Of a stretch of 64,000 bases of DNA, positions 53,173-62,756 are shown one piece after another. The translations under genes and the position numbers were made by a program. How positions within the stretch are numbered: position 1 is the first letter of the stretch; the number at the start of each line of letters is the position of its first letter. Source of the stretch: an uncultured Glaciecola sp. (GTDB taxonomy: Bacteria; Pseudomonadota; Gammaproteobacteria; Enterobacterales; Alteromonadaceae); assembly GCA_947496235.1 (NCBI GenBank), contig CANMCE010000002.1, positions 124,001 to 188,000 on the forward strand, given 5' to 3'. The notes below the pieces were generated by a model. It had not been told where the DNA came from, did not search any database, and worked only from the letters and a program-made list of their open reading frames with translations.

Positions 53173-55674
53173 ATGCAAAAAATTTTAAGGACACAAATAA
53201 CACCAAAAGTCGCGGCATTGACCGCGTTAACCTATTTCTCGTTTTGTAATTTTACAAGTGCAAATCAAACTTTGGCTGTAGTGCAGACAGGTTTTAGTGT
53301 ATCGGATGGAAATGGGACCTTTTCAAATTTTACCGTTCCGACTATCAATCGTAGCAACAATATAGTGTTTACGGCGCGATTAGCAGATACAGCAAATGGT
53401 ATTTTCGATGACAGTGGTATTTACCAAGTAGCATTGCCTTCTACAATAGGACCTGGGGTTTATACTATTGAGCAAATTGCTAGAGAATTTACGGATTTTA
53501 ATGCGGGTGGTAAGTCGTTTGAATTAGCTGATCTTTTCCTTAATAGCGACTATTTGTTGCAGGACTATCCTATTTTAGTAATGGGCGCAGTAGGAGAATT
53601 TAACAACCTTGCTTTAATGCTGCCCTTGGTGCCTTTTTCTGGAGATTTTGGCAATTCAATTATAGTTGCTGAGTCAGGTAGTAATTTTGAGCTAGTAGCA
53701 GAAGCTCTAGCGCCGGTGGAGTCGGGAAATGGTGTTTACCGTGGTTTCAGCGTTTTCAGTTTGATCGGCATGAGTAACAACAACGAAGTGACATTTTTTT
53801 CTGCATTAAACGAAACTGAAAATGGTGATGTTGATAATACGGCATACTTTAAGCGTTTTAATGACAATTCTGTGGTCGAACTAGTGAGAAAAGGAGATAG
53901 TTCTTTTCATGGCATTTTCAGTCATATTGCGGGCGCTTATTCAAACGATATTGGAAATTCAGTATTTTTTGGTTATCACGGCATCATTAATTCAGGACAT
54001 ACAACGGGAATCTATCTGGCACAAGGAAATGGATATGGCCAAGTAGTGTATGAAGGCGATTCAGCGCCAGTAGAATCAGCAGAGCCTAGAATTTTTTCAA
54101 GATTAAGTGAAGCCAGAGTTAATAACCAAAATAATGTTGCATTTGTAAGCAGAATTGCTGATTCCGATGGATTTGCTGTCACAAATGGTACGGGTTTATT
54201 TTTTTATAATGGCATGTCAATTAGCCCTGTCGTCATGGAGGGTCAATCCACCCCAGATGGCGCGGCAACCTTCGGAGCTTTTGTCCAATTATCTGGCGGT
54301 AGTAACATTTCCCCAGCCTTTAATGATCTCGACCAAACTGCATTTGATATCACAATTTTGACTGAGGATGGGCACCAACTCCAAGGGATATTTTTAGCAT
54401 CAACAGATGAGATTATTGAAGTTGCTCGAAGGCATGACATTTACGATGACGGTACGTTGCAATATTTCCAAGATCCTTTGATCAACAATAATGGTTTAGT
54501 ACTTTTCCAAGCAGATTTAGCCACACAAGAGGTGATAGGAGATGAGGGGAGTTATTTTATTACCGACGATATCCTAATCATCACTGATGGTGTGCATTAC
54601 CAGACCGTTGCACGTCAAGGGGATGAGGTTAATGGGAAAGTTATAAAAGATATCACCATAAATTATCAATCTTATGGCACAGCAAACGCGTTTAGTGACA
54701 AAGGTTCAGTGGCATATAGAGTTCAGTACGAGGATTTCACTTATGGCATACATGTTTGGAAGCCTGACTTTGGTTGGCGAAACGATGCCTCAACAGGGAG
54801 TTGGGACGATATTACGAATTGGAATTTTGCTGGCTTCCCTGATGCTTCTAGTGACCTAGTGTTCGCTTTTGATCAAGATATCATTATTCAAGGGCCATCT
54901 GCAGATACTAGTTTGAATTCACTTGAAATCGGCGGCGGAGCAGGTCAAATACAGCTAGATTTGGTAGGAAGTCAATTCACAGTTAATGAACCCATTGTCA
55001 TTCAAACAGGTTCCATACTAAGTGGATATGGCAATCTTGAGGCAACAATAGAAAATGATGGCAGTATCAGTGTACCTCAAGACCAAATATTGACGGTTCT
55101 TGGTAACCTAATAAATACTGGCGAAATTTCTGTTGAATCTGGCTCTCAACTTATTATTAACGGTGATTACAGCGGTAGTGAGCACATACTGGGGCAGGGG
55201 CTGGTTTCGTTAAATGGAAGCGTAGATTTAGGTGAAAACCCAAATTTAATCCAGGTCGCTGGAGATCTAAGGCTACAGACAAATGCTAATGTTCAATTAC
55301 GTATTCAAGGTACAGAGCGAGGTACTCAGTACGATGCTGTTGATGTTGGTGGGGCGGTTGAATTAACTGGGACGCTAAATATTTCACTGAGCGATAGCAT
55401 GAATTTGACTGCTGGCGATCGATTTGACTTACTAACTGCCGGACAAATCAGTGGTGAATTTGATAATGTTCAATTACCCGAAACCTCAAACTCAAATTTG
55501 AATGTATCATTGGAGGCAACGGCTACTGCTGTAACCTTAGTGGTGACGTCAACAAATGTTGAGCCAGAACCTCCTACGCCAGAACCTGAATCGGACAGCG
55601 GTGGCGGGTCGCTAGGTCTTTTTGTGCTATTTTTGTTGTTGATTTCTTATTATCGGCGCCTCTATAAACACTAG
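53173..55674 (+). CDS. Large surface protein with GlyGly-CTERM tail
   Basis: The 833-residue exported protein starts at the third in-frame start because AGGA lies 8 bases upstream. It has a signal peptide (to about SFCNFTSAN), a repeated beta-rich N-terminal half (NRSNNIVFTARLAD, NNEVTFFSALNE, NNVAFVSRIADSD type strands) and a C-terminal beta-helix-like region (NSLEIGGGAGQI... GTLNISLSDS) as in autotransporter passengers. The end PEPPTPEPESDSGGGSLGLF with hydrophobic stretch and RR is a GlyGly-CTERM sorting signal, processed by rhombosortase and linked to type II secretion. Confidence 0.78.
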   Translation: MQKILRTQITPKVAALTALTYFSFCNFTSANQTLAVVQTGFSVSDGNGTFSNFTVPTINRSNNIVFTARLADTANGIFDDSGIYQVALPSTIGPGVYTIEQIAREFTDFNAGGKSFELADLFLNSDYLLQDYPILVMGAVGEFNNLALMLPLVPFSGDFGNSIIVAESGSNFELVAEALAPVESGNGVYRGFSVFSLIGMSNNNEVTFFSALNETENGDVDNTAYFKRFNDNSVVELVRKGDSSFHGIFSHIAGAYSNDIGNSVFFGYHGIINSGHTTGIYLAQGNGYGQVVYEGDSAPVESAEPRIFSRLSEARVNNQNNVAFVSRIADSDGFAVTNGTGLFFYNGMSISPVVMEGQSTPDGAATFGAFVQLSGGSNISPAFNDLDQTAFDITILTEDGHQLQGIFLASTDEIIEVARRHDIYDDGTLQYFQDPLINNNGLVLFQADLATQEVIGDEGSYFITDDILIITDGVHYQTVARQGDEVNGKVIKDITINYQSYGTANAFSDKGSVAYRVQYEDFTYGIHVWKPDFGWRNDASTGSWDDITNWNFAGFPDASSDLVFAFDQDIIIQGPSADTSLNSLEIGGGAGQIQLDLVGSQFTVNEPIVIQTGSILSGYGNLEATIENDGSISVPQDQILTVLGNLINTGEISVESGSQLIINGDYSGSEHILGQGLVSLNGSVDLGENPNLIQVAGDLRLQTNANVQLRIQGTERGTQYDAVDVGGAVELTGTLNISLSDSMNLTAGDRFDLLTAGQISGEFDNVQLPETSNSNLNVSLEATATAVTLVVTSTNVEPEPPTPEPESDSGGGSLGLFVLFLLLISYYRRLYKH

Positions 55675-55731
55675 TAAAATCAATAGATTTTTGTGTATGC
55701 TAATAGCATTAGCGAATGTTGGAGTAGAGCA

Positions 55732-56169
55732 TTGGACAAATTTATGCAAGCCGCGATAGAAGAGGCTGAAAAAGGGCTAGCAGAAGGTGGAATTCCGATT
55801 GGTTCTGTTATCGTATACCGTGATGAAATCATAGGACGAGGGCACAATAGACGAGTTCAGTCGGGTAGCCCAATTCTGCATGGCGAAATGGACGCGTTCG
55901 AAAACGCAGGCCGCAGAAGCGCAGCGGTTTATCGAGAGTGTACTCTCTACACAACGCTTTCTCCTTGTTCCATGTGCAGTGGTGCTATTTTGCTATATGA
56001 GATCCCCAAAATTGTAATTGGTGAAAATAAGACATTTTTGGGAGAAGAAGCATTGCTTGCTTCGAGAGGAGTAGAGTTGAGCGTGCTACAGAACCAGACT
56101 TGTATCGATTTGATGAAGAACTTTATTGCTGATAAGCCAGAATTGTGGAATGAAGATATAGGTGTGTAA
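55732..56169 (+). CDS. Cytosine/nucleoside deaminase, yeast Fcy1 type
   Basis: The 145-residue zinc enzyme has HGEMDAFENAG (His ligand, catalytic Glu) and TLSPCSMCSGA (two Cys ligands), with GGIPIGSVIV, LYTTLSPC and VIGENKTFLG. The pattern, up to the end (FIADKPELWNEDIG), matches yeast cytosine deaminase better than bacterial CodA. The start is a TTG with GGAG 7 bases before it; the first ATG (55744) would also serve. It converges on the halogenase gene. Confidence 0.88.
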   Translation: MDKFMQAAIEEAEKGLAEGGIPIGSVIVYRDEIIGRGHNRRVQSGSPILHGEMDAFENAGRRSAAVYRECTLYTTLSPCSMCSGAILLYEIPKIVIGENKTFLGEEALLASRGVELSVLQNQTCIDLMKNFIADKPELWNEDIGV

Positions 56170-56198
56170 GTGATTACATACTTGCATCTTTATGTTAA

Positions 56199-57680
56199 TT
56201 AAACAATCGGAAATTGTTGTTTGTAAAAGTAATGATTTACCGCTTTCTGTAATAGCGCCAAAGACTCCTCATTTTTAGGTGCTACAGGGTTTGGCTGAGT
56301 GCCTTTAAATCGTCCCATACCTGCTAAAATGCAATACCAAGAGGGACGCAAATAGACCAACTGTGTATCCAGATGATCCAGCGCAGTTTCAAAACAGGCG
56401 CCTGAATCCCATGCATCAAGCAGATAAGCTAAATTGTCCGGAACTTTTATTTGTTCGCGACATGCTCGCCAATAGGCTGTATCTTCACGAGTGTTCAAAT
56501 AATAATGCGCGGCGATGTAATCACGGATGCCATCAAACATTCGATTGATTTCGTTGTTATAGTTTTGCTGGGCGGTTTGCAATGGATGATTGGATGTAAA
56601 ACCTTTTTCTAGTTCATAAATCGCATATTGCACCAACATCAAGGCTGTCGCTTCAAGAGGTTCGATAAAACCTTCTGCCAAGCCGATAGCAACACAATTT
56701 CCCTGCCAGTGGTTCTCTAATCTTCCTACCTGCATTTTCAAATGACGAGCAGGTACAGATTCGTCAACATTTAATGCTTGGCGAACTTCCGTTTCAGCTT
56801 CTTCAGGACTACAAAATTCCGTACTATACACATAGCCGTTACCAATACGGCTGGTTAGTGGGATTTGCCACATCCAGCCATTTTTCAATCCAATAGATTT
56901 GGTTTGGGGAACTAAAGGCGCTTGATCACTGTGCAGGGTGCCAATGGCCACAGCAGCATTATTAAACAAGGTATCGCTGTAGCTTATAAAGTTTGCCTTT
57001 AAGGCTTGTTTCATCAACAGGCCGCTAAATCCAGAGCAATCAACATAAAGATCGGCGGTAAGTGTCTCACCTGATTCCAAGAGCAAGGATTGAATTTGTG
57101 AATTCTGAGTAAATACCTCATTAATTTTACCTTCAATATGATACACCCCTAAATTCAAAGCGAAATTCTTTAGTAAAGCTGCGAGTTTAATGGCGTCAAA
57201 ATGGTACGCGTAATCTATATCACCTGGTAATTTGACACTGGATGGAGAAAGCCGTTGGCGAACTAATTCTGCCGCGCTGAAGTAATGTTCAGGCTTAACA
57301 TCTGCATCACCTCTTCCGGTTCTAAGTCGGTTGCAATGCTCGAAAAAGGCATCACCAGTGGATAAATCCAAAGGCGTAAAAAACGGGTGGAAATAAGAGG
57401 CAAACCGCTCACTATTGGTCCACTGGGAAAACTCAATCCCTGTTTTGTAAGTGGCATTACATTGAGGCATCCAGTCTTCTTCATGCCAGCCAAGGTCTGC
57501 AAAAAATTGCTTTAAAAAAGGAGTAGAGCCTTCTCCCACACCCACTGTACCAATTTGCGAAGATTCTATCAGTGATATTTGGGTTTTCTGCCCCCATTTT
57601 TTCGCTAGATAAGCCGCGGTCATCCAACCTGCGATTCCTCCGCCGACAATTACAATGGATTTTGGAAGTTGCACCATCAT
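56199..57680 (-). CDS. Flavin-dependent tryptophan halogenase-family protein
   Basis: The 493-residue protein has the FAD motif VIVGGGIAGWMTAAYLAKKW, Lys79 in NATYKTGIEF (the catalytic Lys position of PrnA), and the halogenase signature WxWxIP as GWMWQIPL (269-274). Length is a little short of classical halogenases. In marine Alteromonadales such proteins are frequent near TonB-dependent receptor genes of sugar loci, where the actual substrate is unknown. It sits between the deaminase and the LacI gene, transcribed with the latter (7 bases between). Confidence 0.88.
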   Translation of the reverse strand: MMVQLPKSIVIVGGGIAGWMTAAYLAKKWGQKTQISLIESSQIGTVGVGEGSTPFLKQFFADLGWHEEDWMPQCNATYKTGIEFSQWTNSERFASYFHPFFTPLDLSTGDAFFEHCNRLRTGRGDADVKPEHYFSAAELVRQRLSPSSVKLPGDIDYAYHFDAIKLAALLKNFALNLGVYHIEGKINEVFTQNSQIQSLLLESGETLTADLYVDCSGFSGLLMKQALKANFISYSDTLFNNAAVAIGTLHSDQAPLVPQTKSIGLKNGWMWQIPLTSRIGNGYVYSTEFCSPEEAETEVRQALNVDESVPARHLKMQVGRLENHWQGNCVAIGLAEGFIEPLEATALMLVQYAIYELEKGFTSNHPLQTAQQNYNNEINRMFDGIRDYIAAHYYLNTREDTAYWRACREQIKVPDNLAYLLDAWDSGACFETALDHLDTQLVYLRPSWYCILAGMGRFKGTQPNPVAPKNEESLALLQKAVNHYFYKQQFPIV

Positions 57681-57687
57681 AGTTGAA

Positions 57688-58713
57688 TTACTGATTAGTA
57701 GATTCGCGCACCACTAACTCAGGCACAAATACATGAGCGGGTATACTGGCTTTGTCCTGTCCCAATTTACGCGCTTTTAGCGACTGGATAAGCGTTGCTG
57801 TGGCTCGTTCTGCAATTTGGGCCGTCGGCTGAGAAGCTGTGGTTAATGGTGGAAATGTTTGTCGAGAAAAGGGGCTGTTTTCAAACCCGGCAATGGCCAA
57901 TTGTTTTGGAACATCTATACCTCGCATCCGAGCTCCAAAAAGCGCCCCGGCCGCAATTTCGTCGTTACAGGCAAACACAGCCGTAGGGGGTTGAGTAAGG
58001 TTAAGCAATTGTTCTATGCTTTGAACACCTGTGCCAAAAGAATAGGTGCCTTTCATCATAAACTCGGGATGTTGAGCGATGTTATGAGCTTGAAGGGCGG
58101 CGGAGAACCCTTTTTGACGTTCAATAGTTGAGTTGTGCTGCTCTTCACCCGCAATAAAAGCAATGTCTTTGTGCCCTTGGTTAATCAAATGTTCGGTAAT
58201 TTGATAGGCGGCTTCAAAGTCATCCACCAATACACAAGGTTGGGAATCTTTATCAGCTTTGCTACCAGACAATATGCGGACATAACGCACGCCTTTGGTA
58301 TCGAGTGCTGACAACACATCGGGCATTTCTGATAGCGGTGGTGACAAAATTAAACCCGCTAGTCTCGCGCTTTCCACCATACCAATAATTTCATCAATGA
58401 TATTTTTGCTACTTGCATCACAAGGGTGGATCAGGAGTTCGTAACCTTTCGCACGACATTCGTTTAAAATACCTTTTTGCATATCAATGATGTAATAGGC
58501 ATTTGGGTTGTCGTATACGTAGCCAAGGACAAAATTTTCTCGTCCTGCAAGATCTCGAGCCGCTTTGTTTGGTTTGTAGTTCAGTTTTTCTATGGCTTCT
58601 TGCACTTTCGCCAGCGTTTCTGGTTTTACGGTTCCTTCGTTGTTGATAACACGGGAAACGGTTTTTATCGAAACCCCTGCATGTTCAGCAACACTTTTAA
58701 TTGTGGCAGACAC
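57688..58713 (-). CDS. nagR: LacI-family repressor, NagR-like
   Basis: The 341-residue regulator has an N-terminal LacI helix-turn-helix (IKSVAEHAGVSIKTVSRVINNEGTV) and a periplasmic-binding-type ligand domain (ANYYIIDMQKGIL, CNDEIAAGALFGARMRGI, IAGFENSPFSRQTFPPLTT). Two operator-type palindromes lie in the intergenic region between it and the TonB-dependent receptor. In Shewanella NagR controls GlcNAc genes with very similar sites, so GlcNAc or its phosphate is the likely inducer. Confidence 0.88.
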   Translation of the reverse strand: MSATIKSVAEHAGVSIKTVSRVINNEGTVKPETLAKVQEAIEKLNYKPNKAARDLAGRENFVLGYVYDNPNAYYIIDMQKGILNECRAKGYELLIHPCDASSKNIIDEIIGMVESARLAGLILSPPLSEMPDVLSALDTKGVRYVRILSGSKADKDSQPCVLVDDFEAAYQITEHLINQGHKDIAFIAGEEQHNSTIERQKGFSAALQAHNIAQHPEFMMKGTYSFGTGVQSIEQLLNLTQPPTAVFACNDEIAAGALFGARMRGIDVPKQLAIAGFENSPFSRQTFPPLTTASQPTAQIAERATATLIQSLKARKLGQDKASIPAHVFVPELVVRESTNQ

Positions 58714-58840
58714 TGTGCCTCCAATCTAAAAATTTATGTTAAAAAATATTCAATAAAATCAATAAATTAAAACTAAATCAAAATTTATTTTTTAATTTTA
58801 TGTTTACAAAAGTAATTTTGTTGCTGTAACGTTAACACTC

Positions 58841-58858
58841 AATGATAGCGTTGTCATT
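58841..58858. promoter_or_regulatory. NagR-type operator 1
   Basis: AATGATAGCGTTGTCATT is an 18-base imperfect palindrome (one A-C mismatch pair) of the LacI-family type. It is 67 bases (centre to centre) from the second operator. Confidence 0.7.
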
Positions 58859-58906
58859 TAGTTTTTGCGCTAAATTTAGGCACCACTGTCATTTTATTTT
58901 TGAAAT

Positions 58907-58926
58907 AAATGACAGCGCTGTCATTT
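58907..58926. promoter_or_regulatory. NagR-type operator 2
   Basis: AAATGACAGCGCTGTCATTT is a perfect 20-base palindrome with a central CG, matching the LacI/NagR operator form known from Shewanella GlcNAc genes. It ends 24 bases before the receptor start codon. Confidence 0.85.
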
Positions 58927-58950
58927 CTTCGGAGAACAAGGACTTCAGTG

Positions 58951-61680
58951 ATGAAACAACATAAATTAAACAATTTAACGCGTGGTTTGAGGTTAGCATT
59001 TGCCGTAGGTGCAATCACTGCCACTACCGCGCCTTTCGCAGTTGCACAAGAAAGCACCTCAGAAACAGAAATCATCGAAATTAGCGGTATTCGAGCAAGC
59101 CAAGAAGCCAACATTAATACCAAGCGCTTTTCCAATTCTATAGTGGACGCTATTACTGCTGAAGATATTGGGAAATTCCCAGATAAAAACGTCGCTGAAT
59201 CCTTGTCTCGTATTCCAGGGATCACAATCGACCGTGATTTTGGTGAAGGTCAAGGGGTTACTATTCGTGGTGTTCAACCGGATCAAAACTTAACCTTAGT
59301 GAACGGCCAAGCAGTAGGGACAGCGCAATGGTTTGTATTGTCGGATGCAACGCGTAACTTTAACTTTGAGATTTTAGCGTCGGAAATGGTCGCTGGTCTT
59401 GAAGTATACAAATCGTCACAAGCAGATTTAGACGAAGGAGCCTTAGGCGGAACCGTTATTCTGCGCACACGCAAGCCTTTAGAGTTGGATGCGAATACTG
59501 CTCAAGTTTCGGTAGAAGCACAATACAATGATATCGCAGAAGAAACGGATCCTTCCCTTTCTGGCCTATACAGTTGGAAAAATGATGAAGGCACATTCGG
59601 TATTTTAGTGTCAGGTAGTTATCAGCAGCGTACAGTACATCGTGAAACAAACGAAGACTTTGGTTGGTTTGGTCCAAGCATTCCGCGTATCGATCCTTTA
59701 GTCGAAGCTCCTCAAGGCGCCAGTGAAAAAGGTGCGATTCCTTGGGGCATGGGCTCAGCTTTGTTCAAGCAAGACCGTAAACGTCAGGGTATAGATGTAA
59801 CAGCACAATGGTTACCAACTGACGACCTCGACATCTCAGTGCACTATTTGTCATCAAAAATGGAAGCAGATAACGTCAACTCCAACCTAATAGGTATTCC
59901 ATTTAGAGGCGTTGCTTACATGGGAACCGATACTAACTCGGGAACTGTCAGCAATAATATCGTTGAATCCTTGGCAGTAACAGGCTTGGCGCAACGTCCT
60001 GCTTGGGCGCGCCACATGGCCTATGACAATATCTTCCGAGATGGCTCTGAAATGTCGACTGAAATTTTGGATTTGGAAGGTAAATATACCTTAGAAAGCG
60101 GTGAACTACATTTCCAACTAGGTACCACTACGGGTGAAGGCACCAACCGAGACTTCTTTACTGAATTTTGGGTAACACCGGATGACGAACGCGCAAATTT
60201 TGATTTTTATAATCCTGGTGGAGCAAGTCCTTATATTGATTTCACTACCGCAAGTCCTTGGTTGGCTAACCCAGATGATGAAATGTGGTTAGGCGGTATT
60301 TTCGATCAAGCAAACCTTACCGAAGATGAAGAAAACTATCTGCAAATCGACTATTCGCATTTTGTAGAGTGGGGTGCGATTACTGAAATCAAGTCAGGCT
60401 TTAAAATTCGAGATAGAAGCTTTGGTCAACATAGATATCGTACTGATTTAGCTAACCTTGCGCCAACAGGTGATGGCAGTTTAGGGCCAGCAAGTGATTT
60501 TTGGACAGGTGATATGGTCCATGTTGAACATTCGCAAACCAACGGCGTTGCTGCTAGTTACTTCATGCCAGATAAAGATAGCATGTATAACGCCCTTTAC
60601 GCTGTGTCCGAGTGTAATGATGCCAATGCAGCAAGTCTTTGTCGCACTACCGATGTATATTTAAAAGACGCATCATTTGATATTGAAGAAGATATCACTG
60701 CACTTTACGTGATGGCTAAATTCGACACAGAAGGGTTGCGAGGTAATTTAGGTTTACGTTACGTAGAAACAGATACAACTTCTATGGGTTTTGACTTAAA
60801 TAGTGGTGATGCTGTTTCTTTTGACGGCGACTATAACGAATGGTTACCTAGCGCGAACATTGCCTATGATGTATCGGAAGACGTAGTTTTACGTTTCGCG
60901 GCGGCACGCGTTATTACGCGTCCTGCACCTTTCCAACTAGCGCCTGCAGTGAACCTAACCCCAGAAACCAGTTCTGGAACAGCGGGTAACCCAGCCCTTA
61001 ACCCATTAACTGCAAATCAGTTTGAAGCGGGTGTGGAATGGTATTTTGATTCTTCTTCTTTGGCGTCGGTAACCTTGTTTAAGAAAGATATCAGCGACTT
61101 TATCTTTACTAAAACGGTTTCAAGAGAAATCAACGGCCAACAAATTAACCAGTTAAGCACGCCTGAAAATGGAGGTTCTACTTCGCTTGAAGGCTTTGAA
61201 TTCCAGATTCAGCATGCATTTGAAAATGGTTTTGGTGGTTACTTTAACTATACCTACACTGAAATTGACGATGCAGAAATTGATGAAGCAGCTCCGGTAC
61301 TGGATGATGCTGGAAATATCATTGGTGCAACTTTGGCGACTCGTACAGTGAGTTTCCCAAGAACTTCGAAAAATTCATATAATATTGGGGTTTATTACGA
61401 GAATGATGTGTACAGCGCTCGTTTAAATTACAACTATCGTTCTGAATATTTCCTTGCTCAAGCTGAAATTGGCGATACATACCGTGATGATCAATCACAG
61501 TTAGACGCGCAATTTAGCTGGCATTTCAACGATAACTTAACCTTCAAAGCCGAAGCCTTGAACCTTACAGATGAAATTTGGGAAAATTACTATGTAAGAT
61601 CCAGCGACGGTGCTCGATTAGGCGGTACACAAAGTGCCAACGGTCGTAGAATCTTTGTGGGCGCTAGTTATAGCTTTTAA
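58951..61680 (+). CDS. TonB-dependent receptor, probable chitooligosaccharide/GlcNAc uptake (NagP-like)
   Basis: The 909-residue outer-membrane receptor has a signal peptide (to FAVAQ), an N-terminal EIIEISGIRASQ TonB-box-like region, plug domain (DAITAEDIGKFPDKNVAESLSRIPGI... IRGVQPDQNLTLVNGQ) and a 22-strand barrel ending in ...VGASYSF. The start is the ATG with AAGGA 8 bases upstream; a longer frame (58909) crosses the operator. Operator location and neighbours suggest that it imports chitin oligomers or GlcNAc, as NagP does. Confidence 0.85.
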   Translation: MKQHKLNNLTRGLRLAFAVGAITATTAPFAVAQESTSETEIIEISGIRASQEANINTKRFSNSIVDAITAEDIGKFPDKNVAESLSRIPGITIDRDFGEGQGVTIRGVQPDQNLTLVNGQAVGTAQWFVLSDATRNFNFEILASEMVAGLEVYKSSQADLDEGALGGTVILRTRKPLELDANTAQVSVEAQYNDIAEETDPSLSGLYSWKNDEGTFGILVSGSYQQRTVHRETNEDFGWFGPSIPRIDPLVEAPQGASEKGAIPWGMGSALFKQDRKRQGIDVTAQWLPTDDLDISVHYLSSKMEADNVNSNLIGIPFRGVAYMGTDTNSGTVSNNIVESLAVTGLAQRPAWARHMAYDNIFRDGSEMSTEILDLEGKYTLESGELHFQLGTTTGEGTNRDFFTEFWVTPDDERANFDFYNPGGASPYIDFTTASPWLANPDDEMWLGGIFDQANLTEDEENYLQIDYSHFVEWGAITEIKSGFKIRDRSFGQHRYRTDLANLAPTGDGSLGPASDFWTGDMVHVEHSQTNGVAASYFMPDKDSMYNALYAVSECNDANAASLCRTTDVYLKDASFDIEEDITALYVMAKFDTEGLRGNLGLRYVETDTTSMGFDLNSGDAVSFDGDYNEWLPSANIAYDVSEDVVLRFAAARVITRPAPFQLAPAVNLTPETSSGTAGNPALNPLTANQFEAGVEWYFDSSSLASVTLFKKDISDFIFTKTVSREINGQQINQLSTPENGGSTSLEGFEFQIQHAFENGFGGYFNYTYTEIDDAEIDEAAPVLDDAGNIIGATLATRTVSFPRTSKNSYNIGVYYENDVYSARLNYNYRSEYFLAQAEIGDTYRDDQSQLDAQFSWHFNDNLTFKAEALNLTDEIWENYYVRSSDGARLGGTQSANGRRIFVGASYSF

Positions 61681-61713
61681 TTAAAGTCAAAACAGGTAAT
61701 GTGTAAACAAACG

Positions 61714-61746
61714 GCAGCTTATTGGCATTTCAATGAGCTGCTTTTT
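61714..61746 (+). terminator. Rho-independent terminator after the TonB-dependent receptor
   Basis: An 11-bp stem (GCAGCTTATTG/CAATGAGCTGC, one G-T pair) with a GCATTT loop is followed by TTTTT. It separates the receptor from nagK. Confidence 0.85.
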
Positions 61747-61877
61747 AACCACAACACCACAATTTTAAACATCTGTAGTGTAGTTTTCGTATCAAGCCTT
61801 TAGAAAAGACAAGTAAGGTTTCAATCTTGGCAACAATAGTAATCCTAAATTCAGACTAATTATTGAGAAATAATACA

Positions 61878-62756
61878 ATGAGTAGCAAACATTTTTTCAT
61901 AGGCGTTGATGGTGGTGGTAGTCGCTGTCGAGTTCGCTTAGAGTCTGACGACGGTAAATTACTGGCAAGCGCGGAAAGCGGCCCAGCCAATATAATGCGA
62001 AGCCTGGAAACGGCATGTAAATCTATAATGGATGCGACTGAACAAGCCATTAAGCTTTCTGGACAGAAAATGTCTAGCGAACAAATTGTACTTTGTGCTG
62101 GATTAGCAGGTGCCAATATTTCGTCTGCTAAAAAAGCGTTTTTAGATCAGCATTTACCTTTTCAAAAAGTGCAGTTAATCAGTGATCTTCATGCAGCTTG
62201 TGCAGGCGCTCATGCTGGAGAAAATGGTGCTGTTATCGTTTGCGGTACAGGCTCATCAGCAACCCGTTACCTTGATGGACAGTTTACCGATTATGGTGGC
62301 TATGGATTTCCTATTGGAGATAAAGCCAGCGGTGCTTGGTTAGGTTTACAAGCAATTCAATTTTGCCTACAGGCTTTCGATAATTTAAGGCCGAAAGAGG
62401 CAACTTTTCATGCAGTCTGTCGTCATCTTAATGCAACATCTGCAGAAGATATTGTACGTAAATGTGCAGATTTTAATTCCAATAATTATGCCGAGATCGT
62501 TTTGCCACTATTGCCTCTATTTGAGGAAAAAAACGCAGTGGTGACAGGATTTATAAATGAAGGGCTTGGATATATTCAACGTCTAGCTGACGAAGTATTA
62601 ATTACTGAAGATATGCGTCTTTGTTTAATCGGTGGTTTAACTCAAATTTATCGTCCAATGTTAAGTAACGCTGTGCAGAAACGAATAAAAGACTGTCAGC
62701 TAAGCCCAGAACAAGGCGCTATTTTATTGGCCAAACAGACAGGAGATTTTTCATGA
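61878..62756 (+). CDS. nagK: N-acetylglucosamine kinase (BadF/BadG ATPase type)
   Basis: The 292-residue kinase phosphorylates GlcNAc. It has the ASKHA fold phosphate loop GVDGGGSRCRVRL, the Asp in ISDLHAACAGAH and GAVIVCGTGSSATRY as second phosphate loop, characteristic of the non-orthologous NagK of Shewanella/Alteromonas loci. The ATG at 61878 fits the family; TTG at 61863 is less likely. Its stop overlaps the nagB start (ATGA). Confidence 0.9.
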   Translation: MSSKHFFIGVDGGGSRCRVRLESDDGKLLASAESGPANIMRSLETACKSIMDATEQAIKLSGQKMSSEQIVLCAGLAGANISSAKKAFLDQHLPFQKVQLISDLHAACAGAHAGENGAVIVCGTGSSATRYLDGQFTDYGGYGFPIGDKASGAWLGLQAIQFCLQAFDNLRPKEATFHAVCRHLNATSAEDIVRKCADFNSNNYAEIVLPLLPLFEEKNAVVTGFINEGLGYIQRLADEVLITEDMRLCLIGGLTQIYRPMLSNAVQKRIKDCQLSPEQGAILLAKQTGDFS

